From: Parcubacteria group bacterium RIFCSPLOWO2_01_FULL_48_18
GTDB taxonomy: Bacteria > Patescibacteriota > Minisyncoccia > UBA6257 > WO2-01-48-18
Assembly (NCBI GenBank): GCA_001824435.1
Contig: MHXH01000001.1
Coordinates: 1-48,012, forward strand
Length of the DNA stretch: 48,012 bases
Reading direction: 5' to 3'
The notes below the pieces were generated by a model, which saw nothing but the letters and a program-made list of their open reading frames with translations, had not been told where the DNA came from and searched no databases. Below, one piece after another: positions 23,594 to 31,265 of this stretch. The translations under genes and the position numbers were made by a program. Position 1 is the first letter of the stretch. Each line of letters begins with the position of its first letter.

Positions 23594-24208
23594 ATGCCTG
23601 ATGAAACACTAAAAAACCTCCCCGAAGGCCTATCTCAAGAAAAACCCGAAGCTGAATTGGCGTATACCAAATATGAACTAACTCGTATCGAAGCGGGAGA
23701 CGTGTGCTTCGCACAGGGAGATCCGGTTGGGGCAGCAATAGAATTCATAGGTGTGTATACGACCAGAAAATTAAAGGGGGAAAGTATCGACCGCGCATTA
23801 CAGTTGAAGTTAATAGAGGTCGGCGACGCGCTCTTTGACAAGGGTTATCCCTTGCCGGCACAAGAGACTTACAAGGCAGCCGGCAAAACCATAAATTCAG
23901 AAAGGGTTATTGAAAGCGCAAATATCTGGATTGAAGATTTGTTACGCGAAGCAGAGAAGGTATCTTCTGAAAGGGAAGCGGTGAGAAAAAGTGGCGCAGA
24001 AACACCGGAAATTTGGCAAGAATACGGAAACACTGCCGATCGAATCATGGATAATTTGCAGAGCGCCATCTCAATTTTAAAGAACGCAGAGGCAAATGAG
24101 GATCTCAAAAAACTAAAAGAGAGAATTTTATGGAACAAGGAGTTAGAAAATGAATTTTGGCTTGGACGACGCATCTGGAGCTTCATTTCAAGAACGATAT
24201 TATTGTAA
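23594..24208 (+). CDS. TPR-like helical protein, C-terminus replaced at an IS junction
   Basis: The 204-residue frame is a soluble helical protein with paired amphipathic helices (AGDVCFAQGDPVGAAIEFIG, VGDALFDKGYPLPAQETYK) typical of TPR-like repeats. No specific function is recognised. The last 18 or so codons, from about 24154, coincide with the beginning of an IS3-type transposase remnant in another frame, so the natural C-terminus was probably lost by insertion or deletion. It follows serS by 32 nt and is likely co-transcribed. Confidence 0.55.
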   Translation: MPDETLKNLPEGLSQEKPEAELAYTKYELTRIEAGDVCFAQGDPVGAAIEFIGVYTTRKLKGESIDRALQLKLIEVGDALFDKGYPLPAQETYKAAGKTINSERVIESANIWIEDLLREAEKVSSEREAVRKSGAETPEIWQEYGNTADRIMDNLQSAISILKNAEANEDLKKLKERILWNKELENEFWLGRRIWSFISRTILL

Positions 24209-24656
24209 CAATCTTTGTATTGCGCACCTTGATCTTTACACGAGGGAGATCGTCGGGTTCTCGGTCATGCTGACGCATTCGGTAACGCTCGTCATGAACG
24301 CATTGCTTTCTGCAATATCCAAGCATCCCCATCCCGTCATCATCCATTCTGATCACGGCAGCGAATATACGTCGAAAGATTATGTCACATTGAACGAGCA
24401 GCTTGGCATCACAATGTCCATGTCGAAGAAGGGCTCGCCGTGGGAGAACGGATATCAGGAATCCTCCTATTCGCAGTTCAAAGTTGATCTGGGGGATCCT
24501 GGCCGGTTCGCGTCGCTCGGAGAATTGGTCTATGATATCTATCAAACGATCCATTCCTACAACACCAAGAGGATACATACCGCACTAAAAATGCCTCCCG
24601 CGGTATTCGCCAAGAGGCATCAAAGGTCGGAATTGCTTGTACAGGAGGTGTCTTAA
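24154..24656 (+). pseudogene. C-terminal remnant of an IS3-type (rve) transposase, frameshifted
   Basis: The frame 24150-24656 reads LDLYTREIVGFSVM, IHSDHGSEYTSKDY, MSMSKKGSPWENGYQES and YNTKRIHTALKMPP. This is the retroviral-integrase-like catalytic core of IS3-family OrfB, with the second Asp and the Glu of the DDE triad. The N-terminal part is missing. A neighbouring frame (24151-24200) reads LAWTTHLELHFKND, which fits the WxxDxTY region before a frameshift near 24200, and its catalytic Asp is His. It is therefore a decayed, inactive fragment. No terminal repeats were identified. Confidence 0.75.
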
Positions 24657-24718
24657 GAAATGGGTACCTGCCACAACGAATGAATCTCCCATAATGCAAT
24701 GACACTTAGGAATCTATT

Positions 24719-25852
24719 ATGGGACAAGGTATACAATTGAGAACCTGGATTGAGATAGATAAAAACGCTGCGCTGCATAACATTGGAATGTTCCGCGGTT
24801 TAATCCCAAAGACAACGAAACTCATGGCCGTCGTGAAGTCGAACGCATACGGCCATGGCATCTTGGATTTTCCGAAAGCAGTACAGCATATGGTGGATTG
24901 GTTCGGGGTGGATAGTATCACGGAAGGTTTGCGGCTCCGTAAAGAGGGGATACGGAAGCCGATTTTGGTATTGGGAGCAACGCTTAAGTCGCGCCTGAAG
25001 GATGCGGCGCGGCATGATATTGCGATTACCGTTTCAAATTTTGAGACTTTGAGAAAAGTATCGAAGGCGCGCCCGGCCCCGAAGTTCCATATTAAACTTG
25101 ATACCGGCATGCACCGGCAAGGATTCCAACCCGAAGAAGTTTTTAAGCTTCTGGCGGAAATTAAAAACAAAAAACCAAAGACCAAAGATCATTTTACCGG
25201 AATATATACGCATTTTGCGAAGGCGAAAGCGCGTCGACTCGATCCATACACGAAAGAGCAGCTAAAAAAATTTGAGGATGCGGCTGGCCTTTTTCATCGC
25301 GCGGGATCTAAAAATGTAATTCGGCATGCCGCCGCAACCGCCGGAACGTTTTTGTACCCCGAAGCCTGTCTTGATATGGTGAGGATTGGGATCGGATTTT
25401 ATGGCCTTTGGCCTTCGCAGCATGTACGTGCAGCTCGGTCTGACATTCGATTGCAGCCGGTTTTGTCGTGGAGAACCGTCGTTGTTGAAGTGAAAGACAT
25501 AGCGCGAGGAGAGTGCGTAGGATATGATTTGACCGGATGCGTCCGGCGGCCATCGAAGATCGCAGTGCTTCCGATAGGATACTGGCATGGTTTTGATCGG
25601 GGCCTCTCTAACAATGGTTTTGTGTTGATCCGTGGGAGGCGCGTTTCTGTTCTGGGACGAGTTTCGATGGACATGACGGTTGTTGATGCGACCAATGTTC
25701 CTGCGGTGCGCGTCGGCGACGTCGTGACGCTTATCGGCCAGGACGGAAAGGAACGAATTTCCGCAGATGAAATTGCGCGAGCGCTGGGCACTATAAACTA
25801 TGAGGTGGTTACGAGGATAAATCCGCTCATCTATCGAGGGATTAGAATTTAG
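24719..25852 (+). CDS. alr: alanine racemase
   Basis: The 377-residue PLP enzyme makes D-alanine for peptidoglycan. The PLP lysine is K40 in VVKSNAYGHG. The domain-two catalytic Tyr lies in GECVGYDLT. The substrate-carboxylate region RVSMDMTVVDAT (with the usual SMDM) and the late NYEVVTRI are intact. The length is standard. It starts at ATG 24719, 62 nt after the IS3 remnant, and a CATAAT at 24691-24696 may be its -10. It is followed by a palindrome cluster and then ftsQ, so wall and division genes are neighbours. Confidence 0.95.
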   Translation: MGQGIQLRTWIEIDKNAALHNIGMFRGLIPKTTKLMAVVKSNAYGHGILDFPKAVQHMVDWFGVDSITEGLRLRKEGIRKPILVLGATLKSRLKDAARHDIAITVSNFETLRKVSKARPAPKFHIKLDTGMHRQGFQPEEVFKLLAEIKNKKPKTKDHFTGIYTHFAKAKARRLDPYTKEQLKKFEDAAGLFHRAGSKNVIRHAAATAGTFLYPEACLDMVRIGIGFYGLWPSQHVRAARSDIRLQPVLSWRTVVVEVKDIARGECVGYDLTGCVRRPSKIAVLPIGYWHGFDRGLSNNGFVLIRGRRVSVLGRVSMDMTVVDATNVPAVRVGDVVTLIGQDGKERISADEIARALGTINYEVVTRINPLIYRGIRI

Positions 25853-25855
25853 TCC

Positions 25856-26003
25856 CGATTTATCCTGCACATTGTGCAGTTGATAAATCGAGGATCCTCG
25901 ATTTTGTTACTCCGCGGCGCGGAGACAAAATCGGGAAATATAGAATTTAGGAAACCGAGCTTAAATTATCCCTAAATCCTAAATCCTAAATCCTAAATCC
26001 TAG
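25856..26003 (+). repeat. nested palindromes and heptamer tandem repeat between alr and ftsQ
   Basis: CGATTTATC (25856-25864) pairs with GATAAATCG (25882-25890) around the inner stem CTGCAC/GTGCAG. CGAGGATCCTCG (25889-25900) is a perfect palindrome. CGATTTTGT pairs with ACAAAATCG around CTCCGCG/CGCGGAG. From 25971 the heptamer CCTAAAT is repeated four times and continues into CCTAG. The block replaces what should be the 5' end of ftsQ. Confidence 0.75.
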
Positions 26004-26089
26004 TAGTTCTGGAAGTTTACGTTCCGGAAAAATATAAGAGAAATCGAAAGCTGCGCCTGCGAATCAAGGTATATTTTGTCGTAGTTTTT

Positions 26090-26788
26090 TTGACGGTGGG
26101 TGCCGGCGGTGTTTTTTATGCCGCATTTCTTTCCCGGTATGCGACGGTTTTTTCTTACCGTATTGAGGGAACGGAGATAGATTTCAAAAAAGATTTTGAT
26201 GAGCTGGCTCCGGCGATTTTCGGCATTAGGTTGCCCCAGAATATCCTTTTTCTGAACACCGAGGGAGCAGCTGCCCTATTGCGGGAAAAGTATCCGCAAT
26301 TGGCATCGGTCGCAGTGCATAAAGATTTAACAGAGAAGCGTGTTGAGATTTCTGTGTCCGCCCGCAGCCGCGATATCATTTGGTGCGCCCCGTCGCAGTG
26401 CTATTGGATGGACAAGTCGGGAATTATCTTTGAAGAAGCCCCGGAAACAGCGGGTCTTCTTATTGTGAGAATCAACGATGTAACAAAGGAAGAATATGCG
26501 TTTGGAGAGATGCCGTTGGAGCCGCAGCGCCTTGCGCGCATCCTTCGTTTTGTTGAGGTGTTGCGCGCGCATGCCCTGGGATGGGATTCCATTACGCTGA
26601 AAAACCGGCAGATGTCGGAGGTTGTCGTTCTCTTGGCAGGGGGCGCCGAGGTGCGGTTTAATCTTTTGAGCACTTCCGATAAGCTGTATGATGCCTTTTT
26701 AAAAATTGCGAGCGAGGTGAATATGGCGGATATCGATTACTTTGATCTTACGGTGGAGGATAGGATCTATTATCGCGAGAGAAAATGA
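26090..26788 (+). CDS. ftsQ: cell-division protein FtsQ/DivIB-like, start uncertain
   Basis: The protein has the FtsQ layout: a membrane anchor, a POTRA domain (RIEGTEIDFKKDF to KRVEISVSARS) and the following beta domain with IIWCAPSQCYWMDKSGIIFE, close to FtsQ/DivIB proteins. It links the early and late divisome at the septum. The given start is TTG 26090 (232 residues), but this cuts the anchor helix. The same frame is open back to 25997 and reads EKYKRNRKLRLRIKVYFVVV, the expected basic cytoplasmic tail and anchor, with no ATG, GTG or TTG. Translation may start at a rare codon such as CTG 26009. Confidence 0.85.
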   Translation: MTVGAGGVFYAAFLSRYATVFSYRIEGTEIDFKKDFDELAPAIFGIRLPQNILFLNTEGAAALLREKYPQLASVAVHKDLTEKRVEISVSARSRDIIWCAPSQCYWMDKSGIIFEEAPETAGLLIVRINDVTKEEYAFGEMPLEPQRLARILRFVEVLRAHALGWDSITLKNRQMSEVVVLLAGGAEVRFNLLSTSDKLYDAFLKIASEVNMADIDYFDLTVEDRIYYRERK

Positions 26789-26931
26789 GATGGCGAGCGT
26801 GGGGGTATATACAACGGAATGTCTCATGGTATGATGATGAGGTAGTTAGGACGTAGCTGTATCCGCCAAAACTCTTTGCCTTTCGGCATGATGGTGTAGA
26901 GAGATACCTTGGAGTTGTGGGGGCATGACCA

Positions 26932-26961
26932 TTGACTTGTACATCAATTTAATGCTATAAT
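26932..26961 (+). promoter_or_regulatory. strong promoter of the small coiled-coil gene and the block behind it
   Basis: TTGACT (26932-26937) and TGCTATAAT (-10 at 26956-26961) have an 18-nt spacer. The -10 ends 4 nt before ATG 26966, so the transcript would start about at or just after the ATG. The 26789-26931 spacer before it shows nothing else. Confidence 0.75.
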
Positions 26962-26965
26962 ATAC

Positions 26966-27124
26966 ATGACCGAAGAGAAAGTAAGTTTATTGAAACAAGC
27001 GCTCGAGAAATTTCTGAAAGAGATTGAAAAAATAAGAAGCGAGCATGATCAGGAGATTGAAGGAATTTTGAAAGAGATTGACGAGAAAAAGATTAAAGAC
27101 TTGAAGAAAGACCTTGGAATTTAG
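26966..27124 (+). CDS. 52-residue coiled-coil protein
   Basis: A short frame with near-consensus promoter encodes a fully charged helical peptide (MTEEKVSLLKQALEKFLKEI, then a heptad-like I/L pattern to KKDLGI). It looks like a single coiled coil of about 50 residues. It ends 17 nt before the start of the large protein at 27142 and probably belongs to the same transcript. No family is recognised. The helix-only composition fits a partner or dimerising cofactor of that neighbour. Confidence 0.6.
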   Translation: MTEEKVSLLKQALEKFLKEIEKIRSEHDQEIEGILKEIDEKKIKDLKKDLGI

Positions 27125-27141
27125 GTTTTGATTGTAAATAA

Positions 27142-30100
27142 ATGGCTACAACCGAATCGTCGCCCGGTGCGGGCGACCCAAAAAATGAACAGGAGGGGTT
27201 AGAAGAACTGAAGCCCGTGGCAAAAGCCGGGGCCGAACAGGATTTTGAAGAAATGGAGCGTTTGATGGGTACTTTTCGCGAGTTGCCGGAGCAGGAGGTT
27301 CAAGCCGTCCAGGCGGATGCGGCAAAAGGAGTAGAAAGAGTTCGTGAAGCGGGAGGCGATGAATTGCAGGTTGATCGCGCCGAGGATTCCGGCAAAAGAG
27401 AGGTGGGGAGGGTCGGAGTAGCAGCCCGTGAAGCGCAAGCAACCGCAGATAAAGTAAGTAAAGAAAGCGCAGGACCAGAAACGTTTAGTGATGAACAAGG
27501 CACATGGCGCAAGGTAGGTGCAGATGAGGTTTTGCAACCGGGAGTTGAGGTTCGCATGGATGTTGCCGGAGCAGGCGAGGGGCCGTTTGTGAAGGTTGTC
27601 GAAGGAGAAGCCGCGGGTATTGTAGGAAAAGCAGCTTTAGAAGATGAAAAACCGGAGGGAGCCCTTGAGGTGCCCGATATAGATTGGAAAGCTGAGCTTC
27701 CCAGTGAACCTGCTAAAACAGAAAGACGCGATGTCGTTCCTAAGGGTGAAGGAGCTGGGGCCTTTGAAACGTCGGAGTCGGGTGAAAAACCGGTGGATCT
27801 TAGCGTTGGAATTGGACCGTTGGAACCCGCGCGTACGATTGCAGAACAAGAAGCAGGCGCTCGAAAAACGTTTATTGAGGAAGAGATGCAGCGGGCGGAA
27901 GAACTTATTGCAATGCAGAATGTTACTGACGAAGAGAAACAGAGGAAGCGCGAGGAGCATCGGCGCGTAACCGAGCGATGGGCAGATGAAAGACTGAAAA
28001 CTTTGCGACGATCGCGGGAAGAAGCTTATCGCGGGGCAAGGGGTGGCGGAGTGGAAAAAAAGAAGGTAGACACCAGTCCAGTCGATAAGGTTTCTAGGCC
28101 GCGAGAAGAAGGAAGCGAAGATCGTCAAGAACGAAAACTCCCGCCGGAACTGCAAGGAGAATCGAGGTTGTGGGCATATCGTATATTCTCTGAAAATCAT
28201 AATGCCAAAGAGGTGCCGCCGGATTTTCAACTGACCCCAAGTATTGAAGCCGCCGCGTATAACGTGTTTGCCCGGCGGGAACTTTTGTTAGGCGCATATA
28301 TACGAGAATACGACGCAAGTCGGAAACTCAAAAAAAGCGGAGGAGAAAAAGGCGGAGCCGAACATGGAGAAGCTGTTGTTTGGCGCGAGAACGCAGGGCG
28401 TGCGCACGAAGAAGCGCTTGAGGAACTAAAGAAGGAACTGTTTAAAGATTTCTTAAAACGGAAGAAGGAGGCGTATCCGAAGCTTACGGATAAAGAATTG
28501 GCAGAAGAGGCATTGGGATACAGCGCGCGATTTATCCTGGAGACCGCAAAAGATGTCGATGAGGATCTTATGCGAGAGAGACTGAAGATGGCGCGTGAAA
28601 GCCGCGACATCAGTTTCTTAAGAAGCGCGTGGGAACATTATATTAGGATGTCGCGGGGAAAGCGGGTTCTTATCTCATCGGCGCTTTCAGCGGGTATTGC
28701 CGGAGGATTGGCGCTTTTAGGACCTTTAGGGCTTGCGGCAGCAGGAGTGGCTGCAGGCGTGCGGGGTTTGCGCGCATTGGGTGCCGGCGCAGCAGCCGGT
28801 TCGCTCAATGCTTTGGCAGATCGCATTTTTATTCGAAAGAAGTATGGCAAGGAGCGTTCGGCAGCGCGAGAAGGAGCGCAAACAAAAACCCTTGAAGATT
28901 TGAAATCTGCGGTAAAGAACGATGCCGAGGATTGGATAAAATCAGAAAAGCGGATTCTCGAAATAATGAAACTTGTTGACAAAAACGCGGTTGATTATCG
29001 TAAGAAATTGGACGAAGTGGCGAAACGAGAAGGGAAGACGCGAATGAAAGTCGCACTTGCGATCGGTGTAGGGACGGGATTGGCCGTAACAGCCGCAAGC
29101 GTTGATTGGGATGCGGTGCTTCATGGCAGAGGGGTCGAAGAAGCCGCCGGAGCGGGCGCAGCAGCGGAGGAGGTTCAGGAGAGTACGCAGGAGGCTGTCG
29201 GTGCAGGAGCGGTAACTCCGGAGGGCACACAGGACACTGTCGGCGCGGTAACTGCTGCGGCCGAAAAAGCACAGGAGATGAGTGGTATTGAAACCGCCGG
29301 AGAAAACGATTCAATATGGCGCATGGCCGAGCGACAATTCGAAGAGCGCTTTGGAGACGACTTTACCTCCCTTGATGAGGCGCGGAAGACCTATCTTATT
29401 GATGCGGTAAAAGATAAAGTTGCTGCCAATCCTTCCGGATTTGGATTGGAGGATGTTGATAAAGTCGTGCCCGGACAGAAAGTTGATTTTTCTTCAATTT
29501 TCGAAGACAAATCTTGGACCGAACGAATTTTTGATAAAGCCGGCGCGCTTCGTGAGGCGCAGCTTGAGAACATTCGGCTGAATAATCGATTATTCGATCA
29601 ATGGGTTGAGTCTCATGGCCGGGGGCTTATGACAGAGGATCATGAGGCAATCGCGCGGTGGGTGAGTGAACACGCAGGAGAAAAATTAACCCTTGAACGG
29701 ATCGACGAGGCCTTAGGAGTTACGCAGGCAGGCAGTGCGGTTGATGCCGTGACGACGCTAACCCCTGAAGTTGTGGGAGAAGGGGTGACTGCGTATCCGC
29801 CGGGTACGGTACCTTCTGAGGTGGTGGCCACAGTGCCGTTGGAGACACAGGCTGTCCCAGGAGTAGAAATTCCTTCTGATGTTGCGGCCCAAGCCGCGCA
29901 AGAGGTGGCCGCGCGTTTCGAGCTGGCCAGCGTAAAGGGTATTGGTTTTGACGTCAATGAGTACAATGCTATCAAGGGTTTGAAAGTCGGAAAGTTGCTG
30001 GAAACAATTCCTTCGGAGAAGCAGGCATGGCAATTGTTCGAAGCGGGCAGAATTCGTTTGCCTCATGCCGGTTGGTACGGCGCCTCCGAGTTCGGCAAGC

Positions 30101-30210
30101 AGATTCGACTGGCAGAATTTATCAGAACATTTGAGCCGGGGACAAGCATAAAAGAGATGACGGTCAGCCAGTTTTTGAGATCAGTGCATGCTGGAAGCAT
30201 GGGCCAGTAG
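27142..30210 (+). CDS. large Ala/Glu-rich protein with hydrophobic segments and LysM-like region
   Basis: I do not recognise this 1022-residue protein as a whole. Residues 1-230 are acidic, low-complexity and probably disordered; 235-300 form a charged coiled coil (EEEMQRAEELIAMQ); 350-500 are helical. Residues 507-560 are Gly/Ala-rich and hydrophobic (SALSAGIAGGLALLGPLGLA), and 634-655 are a second hydrophobic segment. After an Ala/Glu-rich stretch, residues 722-782 (NDSIWRMAERQF, then KVVPGQKVDF) look like an expanded LysM-type module. The C-terminal 150 residues have several short helices. It leads a gene block with a DNA-translocase-like ATPase. A structural role across the membrane is inferred. 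Confidence 0.75.
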   Translation: MATTESSPGAGDPKNEQEGLEELKPVAKAGAEQDFEEMERLMGTFRELPEQEVQAVQADAAKGVERVREAGGDELQVDRAEDSGKREVGRVGVAAREAQATADKVSKESAGPETFSDEQGTWRKVGADEVLQPGVEVRMDVAGAGEGPFVKVVEGEAAGIVGKAALEDEKPEGALEVPDIDWKAELPSEPAKTERRDVVPKGEGAGAFETSESGEKPVDLSVGIGPLEPARTIAEQEAGARKTFIEEEMQRAEELIAMQNVTDEEKQRKREEHRRVTERWADERLKTLRRSREEAYRGARGGGVEKKKVDTSPVDKVSRPREEGSEDRQERKLPPELQGESRLWAYRIFSENHNAKEVPPDFQLTPSIEAAAYNVFARRELLLGAYIREYDASRKLKKSGGEKGGAEHGEAVVWRENAGRAHEEALEELKKELFKDFLKRKKEAYPKLTDKELAEEALGYSARFILETAKDVDEDLMRERLKMARESRDISFLRSAWEHYIRMSRGKRVLISSALSAGIAGGLALLGPLGLAAAGVAAGVRGLRALGAGAAAGSLNALADRIFIRKKYGKERSAAREGAQTKTLEDLKSAVKNDAEDWIKSEKRILEIMKLVDKNAVDYRKKLDEVAKREGKTRMKVALAIGVGTGLAVTAASVDWDAVLHGRGVEEAAGAGAAAEEVQESTQEAVGAGAVTPEGTQDTVGAVTAAAEKAQEMSGIETAGENDSIWRMAERQFEERFGDDFTSLDEARKTYLIDAVKDKVAANPSGFGLEDVDKVVPGQKVDFSSIFEDKSWTERIFDKAGALREAQLENIRLNNRLFDQWVESHGRGLMTEDHEAIARWVSEHAGEKLTLERIDEALGVTQAGSAVDAVTTLTPEVVGEGVTAYPPGTVPSEVVATVPLETQAVPGVEIPSDVAAQAAQEVAARFELASVKGIGFDVNEYNAIKGLKVGKLLETIPSEKQAWQLFEAGRIRLPHAGWYGASEFGKQIRLAEFIRTFEPGTSIKEMTVSQFLRSVHAGSMGQ

Positions 30211-30216
30211 GGGGAT

Positions 30217-30245
30217 TTGTCATGGGCCGGCATATTTTGTAAAAT
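30217..30245 (+). promoter_or_regulatory. internal promoter
   Basis: TTGTCA (30217-30222) and TAAAAT (30240-30245) have a 17-nt spacer, right after the stop of the large gene. Confidence 0.55.
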
Positions 30246-30260
30246 AAAAGAAAAGAGATC

Positions 30261-30581
30261 ATGGCAACAGCAATCGACATACAAAAATATCTTACGGCAG
30301 ATCTTTTTAAGGAAATCCATCTTGATGCCCTTACGCCGGAGCAGCGCGTTTCTTTTCTCGAATCGTTCGGCAATGTTGTTCAACAGCGCGTTACCCTGCG
30401 GTTGATGGAAGAAATGCCTGATGAACAAAAAGACCGGCTGGAAGCGTTTCTCGGCGCCCGACCCGACGACCCGGGCGCATTAGCCCAGTTTTTAATTTCT
30501 GAAGTTCCGAACCTGCAGGATGTCGTTAACGAAGAAGTAGCCGCGTATAAGAAGCAGCTTATGGATAGATTTAACGCATAA
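30261..30581 (+). CDS. small helical protein, DUF5663-like
   Basis: The 106-residue acidic helical protein reads LTPEQRVSFLESFGNVVQQR, RLMEEMPDEQKDRLEAFL and NLQDVVNEEVAAYKKQL. This pattern fits DUF5663, small CPR proteins of unknown role (assignment from memory). It has AAGAGAT a few nt before ATG 30261 and its own promoter. It lies between the large Ala/Glu-rich protein and the next small coiled-coil protein, in the block that ends with the VirD4-like ATPase. Confidence 0.65.
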   Translation: MATAIDIQKYLTADLFKEIHLDALTPEQRVSFLESFGNVVQQRVTLRLMEEMPDEQKDRLEAFLGARPDDPGALAQFLISEVPNLQDVVNEEVAAYKKQLMDRFNA

Positions 30582-30609
30582 TCCCGGTTTGGTTTAATAT
30601 CGGCGCGCG

Positions 30610-31047
30610 ATGCCAGACATTAGCGGTCAACCACAATTTGAAAAGAAACAGATCGAGCAGGACATTGAACGGCTTAGCAGGGAATTGGTGGAAAAGCAAC
30701 GGCAGTTGACTTCCGCAGAAACCAGGAAAGAGCATAAAGAAGTCCTGCATCAAGTTATCGGCGAGCGTATTCAGCAGGCGCCGCCTTCCCAAGCCGCAGC
30801 CGTCACTGGGGCTTCTTCTTTAGTTGTTGACGACGACGAGGATAAAGAGCTGCCGGAGTATCTTAAAAATGTGTCTCCTGAAATTCGCAAAGAAGTGCAT
30901 CTTCTTATTCATCTTGCGTTTAACGGAGGCATTGAAAAAGCCGCAAGCGCGGCCAAAAAACACGGCAGTTTTATTCTAGACGCCTTCCATGACGCGCTCG
31001 TTGATAAATTGTATAATGAACTCAAGAGTCGGGGGTTGCTTAAATGA
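30610..31047 (+). CDS. hypothetical coiled-coil and helical protein
   Basis: The 145-residue protein has an N-terminal coiled coil (residues 10-60), a disordered acidic linker and a C-terminal helical domain. The linker, about 62-82, holds VVDDDEDKELPEYL. The C-terminal domain reads RKEVHLLIHLAFNGGIEKAA, then GSFILDAFHDALVDKLYNEL. No family is recognised. The C-terminal half looks conserved in style and may bind its neighbour ATPase. A TAATAT box at 30595-30600 could be a -10 giving a very short leader. The stop codon overlaps the first AGCTTGT heptamer. Confidence 0.6.
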   Translation: MPDISGQPQFEKKQIEQDIERLSRELVEKQRQLTSAETRKEHKEVLHQVIGERIQQAPPSQAAAVTGASSLVVDDDEDKELPEYLKNVSPEIRKEVHLLIHLAFNGGIEKAASAAKKHGSFILDAFHDALVDKLYNELKSRGLLK

Positions 31048-31067
31048 GCTTGTAGCTTGTAGCTTGT
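31047..31067 (+). repeat. heptamer tandem repeat
   Basis: AGCTTGT is repeated three times without interruption, starting on the last base of the stop codon at 31045-31047. Confidence 0.8.
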
Positions 31068-31089
31068 AGATAGCTTAAGTTGCGATCCA

Positions 31090-31250
31090 AAGACCTCTTG
31101 CATAATAATCTTTCTGTTGCAATTTTGATATTTTGGCTGCAAACCGCTCATCGCTCCTCAAAATAGCTATTGCTATTCTTCGTCGCGCTTCTCGGTTTTC
31201 GCCTTAAAATCTCAAAATTTCGCTGCGAAATTTATTATGCAAAAGGTCTT
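31090..31250 (+). mobile_element. MITE-like long-hairpin element 2
   Basis: Terminal inverted repeats of 19 bp with one mismatch lie at 31090-31108 and 31232-31250 (AAGACCTYTTGCATAATAA). The inside is again an imperfect palindrome (GGCTGCAAACCG against CGGTTTTCGCC, centre AATAGCTATTGCTATT), so the full 161 bp can fold. The architecture parallels element 1, but the ends differ. No target duplication is visible. It has no coding capacity and sits between the small helical gene and the ATPase gene. Confidence 0.7.
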
Positions 31251-31265
31251 AGTTGCTGACATTTA

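Noticed and set aside
24150-24656. Active IS3 element
   Set aside because: The N-terminal part, first catalytic residue, reading frame and terminal repeats are missing.
25971-26003. CCTAAAT repeat as a telomere-like or CRISPR-like array
   Set aside because: Only four head-to-tail 7-bp units without spacers in a bacterial spacer; a simple tandem repeat.
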